From Eikenella glucosivorans (GTDB lineage Bacteria > Pseudomonadota > Gammaproteobacteria > Burkholderiales > Neisseriaceae), in assembly GCF_016025525.2 (NCBI RefSeq), contig NZ_JACSGR010000005.1, positions 1 through 64,000 of the forward strand: 64,000 bases of DNA. Direction: 5' to 3'. The translations under genes were made by a program, and so were the position numbers. The notes under the pieces are model-generated. The model did not search any database, had not been told where the DNA came from, and worked only from the letters and a program-made list of their open reading frames with translations. Of the stretch, positions 30,555-39,551 are shown in pieces. Each line of letters starts with the position of its first letter. Positions within the stretch are counted from its first letter, which is position 1.

Positions 30555-31776
30555 CTTGGTGCGGATTGGGTAACAGGGTTTCGCTGCGCCGGCAGGAAGC
30601 ATCGGCATGGCGTTGTAAAAAGGCTTGCAGCTGGCTGCCGTTTTCTTCGTCAAATAGCGAACAGGTGGAGAGAAGCATGCGGCCGCCGGGCTTGAGCGTT
30701 TGCCACAGGGCATCGAGCAGGCCGGCCTGCTGGGCGGCGGTGTTGGCGGCATCCTGCTCCCGGCGCAGCCATTTGATGTCGGGGTGGCGGCGCACCACGC
30801 CGGAGGCAGTACAGGGCACGTCGGCCAAGACTACGTCGAACTGCGGGCCATCATAACACGAAGCCCATTGCCGTGCGTCGGCAGCGTGCAGTTCGGCATT
30901 CAGGTGCAGGCGGGCCAGGTTGTCGTACACCTGCTGCAGGCGCTCGGGGTCGATGTCGAGGGCGGTGAGCTGGCAGTTTGCCCATTCGAGCAGGTGGCCG
31001 CTTTTGCCGCCGGGTGCGGCGCAGGCGTCGAGCACGCGCTCGCCATTGCGCACGTTGAGCCAAGCGGCGGCCTGTTGCGCGCCCCAATCCTGTACGGATA
31101 CGCCGCCTTCGGCAAACAGGGGCAGGGCGGATACGGGCACGGGGGCGGCCAGTATCACGGCGTGGCTGCCAAGGACTTCGGCTTGCATACCGTGTTCGGC
31201 TAAAATTTTCAGGTAGCCTTCCGCGTCGCTGTGGCGGCGGTTGATGCGCAGAGTCATGGGTGGACGGCTGTTGAAGGCTTCGGTGATTTGCTGCCAGTGG
31301 TTCGGGTAGTCTTGCTGCAAGCGGGCGAGCCACCAGGCGGGCAGGTTGTAGCGGCCTTCTGGGCTGTGCTGCGCCTGCTGCATGAGGTTATCGCGCTCGC
31401 GCAGGAAGCGGCGCAGCAGGGCGTTGGTGAGGGCTTTGTATTGGCCTTTGCCAATTTTGCCGGCGGCACGCACGGCTTCGTTTACCACGGCGTGTGTGGC
31501 GTTGCGGCTGTAGGCGAGCTGGTAGAGCGCCACCAGTATCAGGCTGCGGATATCGGCGCGGGGCAGGGGTTTGTTGAGCATGAGGCCGAGCAGGGCGCGC
31601 AGGCTACCTGAAAAACGCTGGCAGCCGTAGGCGATGTCTTGCAGGGCGCCGCGTTCTTGCGGGGGAAGTTGCGGGTGGCCTCGCCAGATTTCGGCCAGCA
31701 CGTCGGACAGGTTGCGGCCGGCTTCAACGGCGGCCACGCTGTGGGCGGCGAGAGTTTGGACGTTGGCTAGGCTCAT
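30517..31776 (-). CDS. rsmB: 16S rRNA (cytosine-967-C5)-methyltransferase RsmB
   Basis: The 419-residue enzyme methylates C967 of 16S rRNA. It has the N-terminal NusB-like helical domain (residues 1-135) and the C-terminal Rossmann methyltransferase with DACAAPGGKS (250-259), DVPCTASG (Cys322) and STCSLFDEEN (Cys372, catalytic pair). An in-frame uptake sequence is read as GYLK at 187-190. It overlaps fmt by 4 bases and the DUF4390 gene by 38, so def-fmt-rsmB-DUF4390-ntrY-ntrX look like one long translationally coupled group. Confidence 0.95.
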   Translation of the reverse strand: MSLANVQTLAAHSVAAVEAGRNLSDVLAEIWRGHPQLPPQERGALQDIAYGCQRFSGSLRALLGLMLNKPLPRADIRSLILVALYQLAYSRNATHAVVNEAVRAAGKIGKGQYKALTNALLRRFLRERDNLMQQAQHSPEGRYNLPAWWLARLQQDYPNHWQQITEAFNSRPPMTLRINRRHSDAEGYLKILAEHGMQAEVLGSHAVILAAPVPVSALPLFAEGGVSVQDWGAQQAAAWLNVRNGERVLDACAAPGGKSGHLLEWANCQLTALDIDPERLQQVYDNLARLHLNAELHAADARQWASCYDGPQFDVVLADVPCTASGVVRRHPDIKWLRREQDAANTAAQQAGLLDALWQTLKPGGRMLLSTCSLFDEENGSQLQAFLQRHADASCRRSETLLPNPHQDGFYYALIDKTA

Positions 31777-32708
31777 GCGTTTTCCGCTCCGAAGCGGCTG
31801 CCGGCGGCAATGGGGTGGCCGGCCAGAAAGGCGGCGGCTTCCATGCGGGCGCTGCCGGCGGGTTGCAGGGTTTGGATGAGCAGGGAGCCGCTACCACAGG
31901 CTACCTGAATGCCGTTTTTATCGGCTTGCAATACGCTGCCGGCTTCTCCGCCGGCTTCACAGATTTGCGCCGACCAGATTTTCATCGGTTTGCCGTGATA
32001 GCTGCACCAGGCGCCGGGTACAGGGTTGAAGGCGCGGATGCGGCGTTCGATGGCTTCAGCGGGCTGCATCCAGTCGATTTGGGCATCGGCTTTGTTTAAT
32101 TTGCGGGCGTAGGTGATGCCGTGGCTGGGCTGCGGCTGGGCGGTGCGTTGTGAAAAGTGTTGCAAATCGGCAACAATGGCGCGGGCGCCGATGTCGGCCA
32201 GTTTGTCGTGTAGGGTTTGCGCGTTGTCGGCAGGGAGGATGGGGCAGGGGTGGCGGCTGATGACGGCACCGGTATCGAGCCCGGCGTCCATCTGCATGAT
32301 GCAGATGCCGGTTTCGCTGTCGCCGGCTTCGATGGCGCGTTGGATGGGGGCGGCGCCGCGCCAACGGGGCAGCAGGGAGGCGTGGATGTTGAGGCAGCCG
32401 TGGTGCGGAATATCCAGCACGGCTTGCGGCAGCAGCAGGCCGTAGGCGGCCACCACCATGATGTCAGCTTCAATGGAACGCAGCATTTCCTGAGAGGCTT
32501 CGTTCTTTAGGCTCTCTGGTTGGGCTACCTGAAAACCGAGTTCAAGCGCGGCTGTTTTTACTGGCGAGGCTTGCAGCTTCATGCCGCGGCCTTTGGGGCG
32601 GTCGGGCTGGGTGAGCACCAGCGGGATGTCGTAGCCGGCTTGGGCAATGGCGCGCAGGGCGGCGGCGGCGAAATCGGGCGTGCCGGCGAAGATTACTTTG
32701 CGGATCAT
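31773..32708 (-). CDS. fmt: Methionyl-tRNA formyltransferase
   Basis: Fmt formylates initiator Met-tRNA using 10-formyl-THF. The 311-residue protein carries the catalytic signature NIHASLLPRWRGAAPIQ (about 107-123, Asn107 and His109) and the ETGICIMQMDAGLDTG segment with Asp145, plus the C-terminal OB-like domain. It lies 26 bases after def and overlaps rsmB, the usual def-fmt-rsmB order. The start ATG at 32708 is separated from def by one uptake sequence. Confidence 0.96.
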   Translation of the reverse strand: MIRKVIFAGTPDFAAAALRAIAQAGYDIPLVLTQPDRPKGRGMKLQASPVKTAALELGFQVAQPESLKNEASQEMLRSIEADIMVVAAYGLLLPQAVLDIPHHGCLNIHASLLPRWRGAAPIQRAIEAGDSETGICIMQMDAGLDTGAVISRHPCPILPADNAQTLHDKLADIGARAIVADLQHFSQRTAQPQPSHGITYARKLNKADAQIDWMQPAEAIERRIRAFNPVPGAWCSYHGKPMKIWSAQICEAGGEAGSVLQADKNGIQVACGSGSLLIQTLQPAGSARMEAAAFLAGHPIAAGSRFGAENA

Positions 32709-32734
32709 GGTTTTCAGGTAGCCTCTTGCTGCGT

Positions 32735-33238
32735 TTACAGCGTGTGTTTGTCGAGTTTTTTCATCTTAGTTTTGATGCGTTCCTGCTTCAGGCGCGACAG
32801 GTATTGCACGAAAACTTTGCCGTCGAGGTGGTCGATTTCGTGCTGGATGCAGATGGCCTGCAGACCGTCGGCATGAATGGTATAGGGCTGGCCGTTGAGA
32901 TCCAGCGCCTCGGCCACGATGGTTTCGGCGCGGGTAACTTTGTCGTATACGCCGGGCACCGACAGGCAGCCTTCTTCATACACGGTTTCGCCGTGGCGTT
33001 CTAAAATCACGGGGTTGATGAGCACTTGCAGCTGGTCGCGGCTCTCGGACAAATCCATCACCACCACGCGCTCGTGTACGTCTACCTGGGTGGCAGCCAA
33101 GCCGATGCCTTTGGCCTCATACATGGTTTCGGCCATATCAGCCACCAGCTGCTTGATGCGCTCGTCCACCTGTTTTACCGGCTTGGCAACCAGGTTCAAG
33201 CGGGGGTCGGGGTATCGCAGGATGTTTAGTAAAGCCAT
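32735..33238 (-). CDS. def: Peptide deformylase
   Basis: This Fe/Zn enzyme removes the N-formyl group from new proteins. The three motifs are intact: GIGLAATQ (44-51), EEGCLSVP (88-95, metal Cys91) and QHEIDHL (132-138, metal His pair and catalytic Glu). The ATG at 33238 with AGAGAGAAA upstream gives 167 residues, matching the family; the frame runs 8 codons further without need. The next gene on the other strand is a LysM protein, so the gap of 175 bases holds divergent promoters. Confidence 0.96.
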   Translation of the reverse strand: MALLNILRYPDPRLNLVAKPVKQVDERIKQLVADMAETMYEAKGIGLAATQVDVHERVVVMDLSESRDQLQVLINPVILERHGETVYEEGCLSVPGVYDKVTRAETIVAEALDLNGQPYTIHADGLQAICIQHEIDHLDGKVFVQYLSRLKQERIKTKMKKLDKHTL

Positions 33239-33413
33239 TTGATTTCTCTCTTCAGTGTGCATAGATAGTTACGTTCTTGTTACGGTTGTAACGGTTTTTT
33301 CGCCCGAATACTGGCGCAAGATACCTAAAATGTTCTATGATTCCGTTAATTTCATCAACAACAACGTAAATAAAGCGTTATCAGGTTCGTTAATCCTAAA
33401 GGGAAGCTCTCTC

Positions 33414-34658
33414 ATGAGAAAACATATTATAACCTTGCTTTGCGCCATTGGCTTGACTGTTTCCGCACTGCCCGCCGAGGCCGCGCCTAATTTGCGCGTG
33501 CGCCCCAACGCCCCCGCACGCTACACCGTGCGCACCGGCGACACGCTGTGGGGCATTTCCGGCAAATACCTCTACCGCCCTTGGCACTGGCCGCAGCTGT
33601 GGGGCGCCAACCGCCGCGCCATCCGTAATCCGCACCTGATTTATCCGGGGCAAGTCTTGGTGTTGCATTATGTCAACGGTCGGCCGCGCCTGCGCGTTGA
33701 AGGCGGCGGCATCCCCACTGTCAAATTGCAGCCGCGCGTGCGTGAAACCTCTTCCGGCTACGGTATCTCCACCATCAACATCAACTATTACCGCATGTTT
33801 ATGAAACATCCGCAGGTAATCGCCCGCGATGAGAGCAACAAAGCGCCACGCATTGTAGCCGGGCCGGAGGGCAAAACCATGTATTCCTTGGGTGACCGCG
33901 TGTACGCCTATGGCATCACTCAGCCGGGCGAATACTTGGTTTACCGCCCGATTAAAGACATTCGCGATCCGGAAACCGGCAAATTCATCGGCCAGCTGGT
34001 AACCTTCAGCGGCAAGCTCGCTACCTTGCCGGTAACCAGCAGCGCCTTGGAGCGCCGTTCTGAGAGCGAAAGCCAGACTCTGCCGAGCAATCAGTATTAC
34101 AGCCGCGTACATGCGTTAGGAAAAGAGCCTGTAGAAACTGCGCAGGCATTGCAGATTCGCGAACAGGTGGCCGAAATCCGCCAGGGTGATTACTTGTTGC
34201 ACTACAACGGTGAGGAAAACGCCTTTAACATGATGCCGCACGAGCCCGAAAGCCAAGTACGCGCCATTGCTGTGGATGTGCTGGATGGCATTAGCGAAGC
34301 CGGTCAGTTCAGTACCGTTATTCTGAACAAAGGGATTGCTGACGGTTTGGATAAAGGCACCGTGGTTAGCCTCTATCGCCAGCCCCGCCCGGTTCGCACC
34401 AATATGATTTCGAATCCGAGGGTAAGATATGTGGCTATTCCGTCTGAGGAAATCGGCTTGGCTATGGTATATAATGCCGGCGAGCACGTTTCTTCTGCCA
34501 TTATTCTGGAATCCACCGCTAACGTATCCATCGGCGATTTGGCCACCGAGCCCGGTCACGATCTAGATGATATGGGCTACAGCGGTCCGCATTCGTCCAA
34601 CTTGCCGCAAAATTCGCATGGATACGATTTCCGCAGCAATGTCGAGCCGACCCGCTAA
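33414..34658 (+). CDS. Exported LysM-domain protein
   Basis: The 414-residue protein has a signal peptide ending LPAEAA and a LysM domain (YTVRTGDTLWGISGKYLYRPWHWPQLWGANR, about 38-70) that would hold peptidoglycan. The remaining ~310 residues show no catalytic motif and are conserved-looking beta-rich sequence. Proteins of this type are encoded divergently to def-fmt in Neisseriaceae. It could anchor or organise the envelope. ATG 33414 was chosen because the longer frame lacks a leader-like start and this one begins the signal peptide. A DUS hairpin lies 24 bases past the stop. Confidence 0.88.
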   Translation: MRKHIITLLCAIGLTVSALPAEAAPNLRVRPNAPARYTVRTGDTLWGISGKYLYRPWHWPQLWGANRRAIRNPHLIYPGQVLVLHYVNGRPRLRVEGGGIPTVKLQPRVRETSSGYGISTININYYRMFMKHPQVIARDESNKAPRIVAGPEGKTMYSLGDRVYAYGITQPGEYLVYRPIKDIRDPETGKFIGQLVTFSGKLATLPVTSSALERRSESESQTLPSNQYYSRVHALGKEPVETAQALQIREQVAEIRQGDYLLHYNGEENAFNMMPHEPESQVRAIAVDVLDGISEAGQFSTVILNKGIADGLDKGTVVSLYRQPRPVRTNMISNPRVRYVAIPSEEIGLAMVYNAGEHVSSAIILESTANVSIGDLATEPGHDLDDMGYSGPHSSNLPQNSHGYDFRSNVEPTR

Positions 34659-34681
34659 GCGTTGAGCTGTTCGATATAAGG

Positions 34682-34710
34682 GGCTACCTGAAAAATTTCA
34701 GGTAGCCTTT
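34682..34710 (+). terminator. DUS hairpin after LysM gene
   Basis: GGCTACCTGAAA (34682-34693) and its inverse (34696-34707) with a 2-base loop, followed by TTTGTTT. Confidence 0.8.
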
Positions 34711-34792
34711 GTTTCGGATGGCGTATTCGGCCTAGCCTGATAATATTAATCTGGTAACGCCATGCGGTCTCCGGCAGACTTTATCAGGCAAG

Positions 34793-34842
34793 AGGCTACC
34801 TGAAAATAAAATCCAAGCGAAGCGGCGGTTTTCAGGTAGCCT
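34793..34842. repeat. Inverted DUS pair upstream of panC
   Basis: AGGCTACCTGAAAA (34793-34806) and its inverse (34829-34842) flank 22 bases in the panC promoter region. Confidence 0.65.
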
Positions 34843-34896
34843 CACTAAGCACAGCGGAGTATACTGCGCCGCATTTTGATTATCGGGCAAACCATT

Positions 34897-35730
34897 ATGC
34901 AAATCATCCATACGATTGAAGAACTGCGTACCTGGCGCCGCCAAGCCGGCAGCGTGGCGTTGGTGCCGACCATGGGCAACCTGCACGAAGGGCATCTGGC
35001 TCTGGTGCGCGAGGCGGCCAAACGCGCACAACAAGTTGTGGTCAGTATTTTCGTGAATCGGCTGCAGTTCGGCCAAGGCGAGGATTTCGACCGCTATCCG
35101 CGCACGCTGGAGCAGGATGCCGCCAAGCTGCAAAACGAAGGCGTGGCCGTGGTGTTTGCGCCGGACGAGCGCGAGCTCTACCCGCACGTGGCCCAGCAAT
35201 ACAACGTTGAGCCGCCCAACCTGCAAAACGAATTGTGCGGCGCCTTCCGGCCCGGCCATTTCCGCGGCGTGGCCACCGTGGTGGCCAAGCTGTTCAATAT
35301 CGTGCAGCCGGATTACGCCTGCTTCGGTAAAAAAGACTACCAACAGCTTGCTATCATCCAAGGCATGGTAGACGACTTGAATTTCAACCTGAAAATCGTG
35401 CCGGTAGACATCGGCCGTGCCGCCGACGGACTCGCGCTTTCCAGCCGCAACCAATACCTGAGCGCGGCCGAGCGCGCCCAAGCGCCTCAGCTCTACCGTG
35501 AGCTGCAGGCCGTTGCCCGCGCCATCGAATCCGGTAGTCGCGACTACGCCGGTTTGGAACAACAGGCGGTGACCAATCTGGCGCAGGCCGGCTGGCAGGT
35601 GGATTACGTGGAAATTCGTCATGCCGGCAGCCTTCAGGTAGCCCATGTGGGGGACAGCGAGCTGGTGGTGCTGGCCGCTGCTCGTTTGGGCAGCACGCGT
35701 CTGATCGACAACATCGAAATCCGGCTGTAA
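34897..35730 (+). CDS. panC: Pantothenate synthetase
   Basis: PanC joins pantoate and beta-alanine with ATP to make vitamin B5. The 277-residue enzyme carries the class I synthetase motif PTMGNLHEGH (24-33), KDYQQLAIIQ, and the GLALSSRNQYLS (KMSKS-like) segment. One position in a conserved stretch, VNRLQFG where most relatives have VNPLQFG, is changed; it is not an active-site residue as far as I know. An uptake sequence is read as LQVA near residue 247. The chosen ATG begins MQIIHT, 7 codons into the longest frame. Confidence 0.94.
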   Translation: MQIIHTIEELRTWRRQAGSVALVPTMGNLHEGHLALVREAAKRAQQVVVSIFVNRLQFGQGEDFDRYPRTLEQDAAKLQNEGVAVVFAPDERELYPHVAQQYNVEPPNLQNELCGAFRPGHFRGVATVVAKLFNIVQPDYACFGKKDYQQLAIIQGMVDDLNFNLKIVPVDIGRAADGLALSSRNQYLSAAERAQAPQLYRELQAVARAIESGSRDYAGLEQQAVTNLAQAGWQVDYVEIRHAGSLQVAHVGDSELVVLAAARLGSTRLIDNIEIRL

Positions 35731-35759
35731 ACGTGCCGTCCGCTTGTGGCTGGCCAAGG

Positions 35760-35874
35760 CCTTGGTAAAACCTCAGATTTGAGCACGGTTTAAAGTGATA
35801 GTGTTGCAGAACGCGCAGACATATCATGTAGATAGGTAAGCGTGCGAAAGGCGTATCGCAGAAATATGCCAAAG
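35760..35874 (-). repeat. Dispersed ~115-bp intergenic repeat, copy B
   Basis: The reverse complement of this segment aligns with 19010-19126 along its length. It starts CTTTGGCATATTTCTGCGAT and ends GAGGTTTTACCAAGG. It lies between panC and ftsK. Confidence 0.75.
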
Positions 35875-35901
35875 ATGAAGGTGTTGCCAAGACCTCAAAG
35901 T

Positions 35902-35929
35902 TTGATTTCGGCTGTAAACACGTTAAAAT
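35902..35929 (+). promoter_or_regulatory. Probable ftsK promoter
   Basis: TTGATT (35902-35907), 16-base spacer, TAAAAT (35924-35929), about 37 bases before the ftsK ATG. It begins just past the dispersed repeat. Confidence 0.45.
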
Positions 35930-35965
35930 ACCAGCCTTTACGCGAAAATTGGGAGCTGCCGTTTT

Positions 35966-38900
35966 ATGTTTTTAGCCATTCTATTGATTCTGCTGTTGGC
36001 CGGTATCGCCGGATTGCTGTGGTGGCGTGCCCGTGAGGAGCGCGAATGGCTATTAGAGCTTACTTATCTCAATCGCCATCAAGGTAATAAGGAACAGCCT
36101 GAATCAACAGAAGAAATCCCACCGCAACAACCCGCCCGCCCCAATGTGCTGCCGCAGCGCGCGCAAACCCAAGTGAAGCTGCACTACCAAAAAGTGCAGG
36201 ACGAACTGCGCCAGAAAATCGAACAGCTCACTGTGGGCAGCCGTAAAAAAGCCCGCCGCCGCAATGTGAGCGAAAATCAGGAGGAACTGCCGATTTTCAG
36301 CCCGGAAGAAGCCAATCTGATTGCTGAAGATGAAGCCGCTGCAGCAGCGCCGGGGCAAAGCGTTCAAGCTGAAGCGCCGGAAACTGCCATTGAAAGCCCG
36401 ACTTCGCAAACCGAACAAGCCGAAACCGCCACTGAAAAACCGCAAGCCGAACAAGTTGAAACCCTCAACCTATCCGATCCGGCAGCCGATTTGCCGGTAA
36501 TCACCGAAGCCGAAGCCACCCGCCACAGGCTACCTGAAAATCCCGAACAACCCAGCGAAGAGCCGGTTGTGATTTCCCTTTCAGAGGCTACGCGCATGCT
36601 GCACAAGCAGGAAAGCGCCGAAGCCAAGCCGCTGGAAACCGTGGTGCTGAACTGGCCGATTAAAGCGCCGACACACGCCGAAACCCCGCGCGAGGAAATC
36701 ACCCCTGCCGACCCGGCTCTGCAATACGTGCGCGAAAAAATCCAAGCACACCTGCCGACCGAACCCCAGCCGCCGGCAACCAAAACGGCTGAAACGCCGC
36801 ACACCATCAGCCCCGATGACATCCGCAACAACCTCCTACGCCAACGCCTGCGCGCGCGCCGGCAGCCGGGACAAACTGCCGAGCCGGTCACCGCGCCGCA
36901 ACAGCTGGATTTGGCCGTGATCGGCGAAGACGAAATCTTGGCCAATCTGGCCAAAACCGATGCCCCGGCCAACCGCCAGCGCAACCGCTTCAAGCGTCAG
37001 ACCGTACGCGAGAGCGTGATTCCGGCAGCGGCGCGCGTGAGCCACAGCCAAGGCGCGAAAATGCCGGTGTGGCCGCCGCAGAGCAGCTTGGCGCCGATTT
37101 CCACCCGCTTCACTCCGTTCGAGCCGGCCGCCGGGCCTGAAGAGCAGCCCAATCCGCCTGCCGAGGAGGAGTCGGCGGTGCCCACCGAACCGCAAAATAT
37201 TTTTCCCGAGCAAACTCTTAGCGATCACCCCCCGCCCTGGCTGATTGGCAACCGTTCAGCCGGGCAGGCCGAGCCTGCCGAAGTTGCTCCCGAGCAAACT
37301 ACCGGAACAGCCGAGCCCAACGCCGGCTACCATTTCCGCCCCGATTACTCGCTGGCGGAGCAGGCACCTGCAGCCGACAACAGCATCGAGTTCGATAACG
37401 GCAATGAATGGCAGCAGGCCTTGGAGCAGGGCGCGGCCGAAGCGGCTTGGCAAAACCAGCCTGCCGCGCCGACCATCCCACCGCTGCCCGATTTACCGCC
37501 GACTCCCACACCCGTATCCGCTGTGCCCGCGGTATCGTTTGCTGATTTTGGCCACTACCATGTGCCGATGAACGAGTTGCTGTTGCCGCCGCAACACGAC
37601 AGCAATGCCATCCTGAGTGAAGAGCAGCTGTTGGAGAACAGCATCAAAATTGAAGAAAAGCTGGCCGAATTTCGTGTGAAAGTAAACGTGGTAGATGCTT
37701 ATGCCGGGCCGGTGATTACCCGCTATGAAATTGAGCCGGATGTGGGTGTGCGCGGCAACTCTGTGATTAATTTGGAAAAAGATTTGGCTCGTTCGCTCGG
37801 AGTGGCTGCCATTCGCGTGGTGGAAACCATTCCCGGCAAAACTTGCATGGGTTTGGAGCTGCCCAATCCAAAGCGGCAGATGATCCGTTTGAGCGAAGTG
37901 TTTAATTCGCCGGTGTTTGCAGAGAGCAAATCCAAGCTCACACTGGCGCTGGGGCAGGATATTACCGGGGAGCCGGTGGTAACTGATTTAGCTAAGGCGC
38001 CGCACCTCTTGGTGGCCGGTACCACCGGCTCGGGCAAATCTGTGGGTGTGAATGCGATGATCCTGTCGTTGCTGTTTAAGGCCACGCCCGATGAAGTGCG
38101 CCTGATCATGATCGATCCGAAAATGCTGGAACTGTCTGTTTACGAAGGCATCCCGCATTTGCTTGCGCCAGTGGTAACCGATATGAAGCTGGCCGCCAAC
38201 GCGCTCACTTGGTGCGTGAACGAAATGGAAAAACGTTACCGCCTGATGAGCCATGTGGGCGTGCGGAATTTGGCGGGCTACAACCAGAAAATCAAAGAAG
38301 CCTCCGAGCGCGGCGAGCACCTGGCCAACCCTTTCAGCCTCACCCCCGACAACCCCGAGCTCCTCACTAGGCTGCCGAGTATTGTGGTGGTGGTGGACGA
38401 ATTTGCCGACCTGATGATGACTTCCGGCAAAAAAATCGAAGAGCTGATCGCACGGCTGGCGCAGAAAGCCCGCGCCGCCGGCATCCACCTGATTCTCGCC
38501 ACGCAGCGCCCCAGTGTGGACGTGATCACCGGCCTGATTAAAGCCAACATTCCCACCCGCATCGCTTTTCAGGTAGCCTCCAAGGTGGACAGCCGCACCA
38601 TCCTCGATCAAATGGGTGCGGAAAACCTGCTCGGCCAAGGCGATATGCTGTTTTTGCCGCCCGGCACCGGCTACCCGCAGCGCGTGCACGGCGCCTTCGT
38701 GGCCGACAGCGAAGTGCAGCGCGTGGCCGAATATCTTAAAGGCTTCGGTGCACCGGATTATGTGGAAGACATCCTCACCTCCGGCGTGGGCAGCGACGAT
38801 TTGTTCAGCAACGCCAACAGCGGCATCGGCGGCAGCACCAAAGACCCGCTGTTCGACGAAGCCGTGGCCATTGTGTTGCGCACACAAAAGGCCACCATCT

Positions 38901-39043
38901 CCTCCATCCAACGCCACTTGCGCATCGGCTACAACAAAGCCGCCACGCTGGTGGACCAAATGGAAGCCGAAGGCATCGTGTCGGCTGCCGACACCAACGG
39001 CAAACGCACCATCCTGGCGCGGTCGGACCATTTAGACGATTAA
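35966..39043 (+). CDS. ftsK: DNA translocase FtsK
   Basis: FtsK anchors at the septum and pumps DNA so that XerCD can resolve chromosomes. This 1025-residue form has only one clear N-terminal membrane helix (about 2-20, MFLAILLILLLAGIAGLLWW), then a ~500-residue disordered linker rich in Pro/Glu/Ala/Gln. The motor (about 535-900) has Walker A GTTGSGKS (~684-691) and Walker B VVVVDEFADLMM, and the C-terminal gamma winged-helix domain (about 955-1020, RIGYNKAATLVDQME) reads KOPS sites. The single membrane helix differs from the four of E. coli FtsK. Two uptake sequences are in frame (RLPEN, FQVAS). Confidence 0.94.
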   Translation: MFLAILLILLLAGIAGLLWWRAREEREWLLELTYLNRHQGNKEQPESTEEIPPQQPARPNVLPQRAQTQVKLHYQKVQDELRQKIEQLTVGSRKKARRRNVSENQEELPIFSPEEANLIAEDEAAAAAPGQSVQAEAPETAIESPTSQTEQAETATEKPQAEQVETLNLSDPAADLPVITEAEATRHRLPENPEQPSEEPVVISLSEATRMLHKQESAEAKPLETVVLNWPIKAPTHAETPREEITPADPALQYVREKIQAHLPTEPQPPATKTAETPHTISPDDIRNNLLRQRLRARRQPGQTAEPVTAPQQLDLAVIGEDEILANLAKTDAPANRQRNRFKRQTVRESVIPAAARVSHSQGAKMPVWPPQSSLAPISTRFTPFEPAAGPEEQPNPPAEEESAVPTEPQNIFPEQTLSDHPPPWLIGNRSAGQAEPAEVAPEQTTGTAEPNAGYHFRPDYSLAEQAPAADNSIEFDNGNEWQQALEQGAAEAAWQNQPAAPTIPPLPDLPPTPTPVSAVPAVSFADFGHYHVPMNELLLPPQHDSNAILSEEQLLENSIKIEEKLAEFRVKVNVVDAYAGPVITRYEIEPDVGVRGNSVINLEKDLARSLGVAAIRVVETIPGKTCMGLELPNPKRQMIRLSEVFNSPVFAESKSKLTLALGQDITGEPVVTDLAKAPHLLVAGTTGSGKSVGVNAMILSLLFKATPDEVRLIMIDPKMLELSVYEGIPHLLAPVVTDMKLAANALTWCVNEMEKRYRLMSHVGVRNLAGYNQKIKEASERGEHLANPFSLTPDNPELLTRLPSIVVVVDEFADLMMTSGKKIEELIARLAQKARAAGIHLILATQRPSVDVITGLIKANIPTRIAFQVASKVDSRTILDQMGAENLLGQGDMLFLPPGTGYPQRVHGAFVADSEVQRVAEYLKGFGAPDYVEDILTSGVGSDDLFSNANSGIGGSTKDPLFDEAVAIVLRTQKATISSIQRHLRIGYNKAATLVDQMEAEGIVSAADTNGKRTILARSDHLDD

Positions 39044-39060
39044 GCATCTAGACAGCATAC

Positions 39061-39100
39061 AGGCTACCTGAAAACGGGTTATACGGTTTTCAGGTAGCCT
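39061..39100 (+). terminator. DUS hairpin after ftsK
   Basis: AGGCTACCTGAAAAC (39061-39075) and its exact inverse (39086-39100), followed by GTTTGTTTTT. It lies 17 bases after the stop. Confidence 0.8.
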
Positions 39101-39281
39101 GTTTGTTTTTGGGAGCCTGGCTGTTTGCAGGAGAAGGCGATCTTTCGAAAAGGTTGACCGAACGTATGAGTTTCAACATGGTCAAAATGGGCAGAGCGGG
39201 TGCCGTATGGCTAATCCCGGCTGCAATGGAACGGGCTGGGGTTTATTTGAAGAGCGGTGTCCTTCGGTAGAGGGTTTGTAT

Positions 39282-39295
39282 TATAATGCGCGCGT
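39282..39295 (+). promoter_or_regulatory. -10 and GC discriminator of tRNA-Thr
   Basis: TATAAT (39282-39287) is followed by GCGCGCG, 11 bases before the tRNA. The GC-rich discriminator is typical of stringently controlled stable-RNA promoters. The -35 box is weak. Confidence 0.6.
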
Positions 39296-39297
39296 TT

Positions 39298-39373
39298 GCC
39301 GGTATAGCTCAGTTGGTAGAGCAGCGCATTCGTAATGCGAAGGTCGGGGGTTCGACTCCCTTTACCGGCACCA
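39298..39373 (+). tRNA. tRNA-Thr (CGT)
   Basis: GCCGGTA pairs with TACCGGC, D arm GCTC/GAGC, anticodon loop TTCGTAA (anticodon CGT), T loop TTCGACT, discriminator A and CCA encoded. It reads the ACG threonine codon. Confidence 0.95.
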
Positions 39374-39379
39374 GATTGA

Positions 39380-39405
39380 AGCCCCGCTGATGCGGGGCTT
39401 TTTGC
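39380..39405 (+). terminator. Terminator of tRNA-Thr
   Basis: AGCCCCGC (39380-39387) pairs with GCGGGGCT (39392-39399) around TGAT, followed by TTTTTGC. Confidence 0.9.
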
Positions 39406-39437
39406 TGGCTTGGCGTTTGAAGAAAGGCTACCTGAAA

Positions 39438-39495
39438 AGGAGCAAAGCGAGTTTCTGCGAAGCTAAAACGTGGGTTTCAACGGAGTTGAAACGGG
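39438..39495 (-). repeat. Composite intergenic repeat (minus orientation)
   Basis: Holds GAGTTTCTGCGAAGCTAAAA and GGGTTTCAACGGAGTTGAAAC, the two blocks of the repeat family, between the tRNA-Thr terminator and the end of rnr. A DUS precedes it. Confidence 0.55.
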
Positions 39496-39551
39496 TTATA
39501 CGGGCATGGTTGCCGTGAACCGGAATTTTTCAGGTAGCCTTTTCAGCCAGC

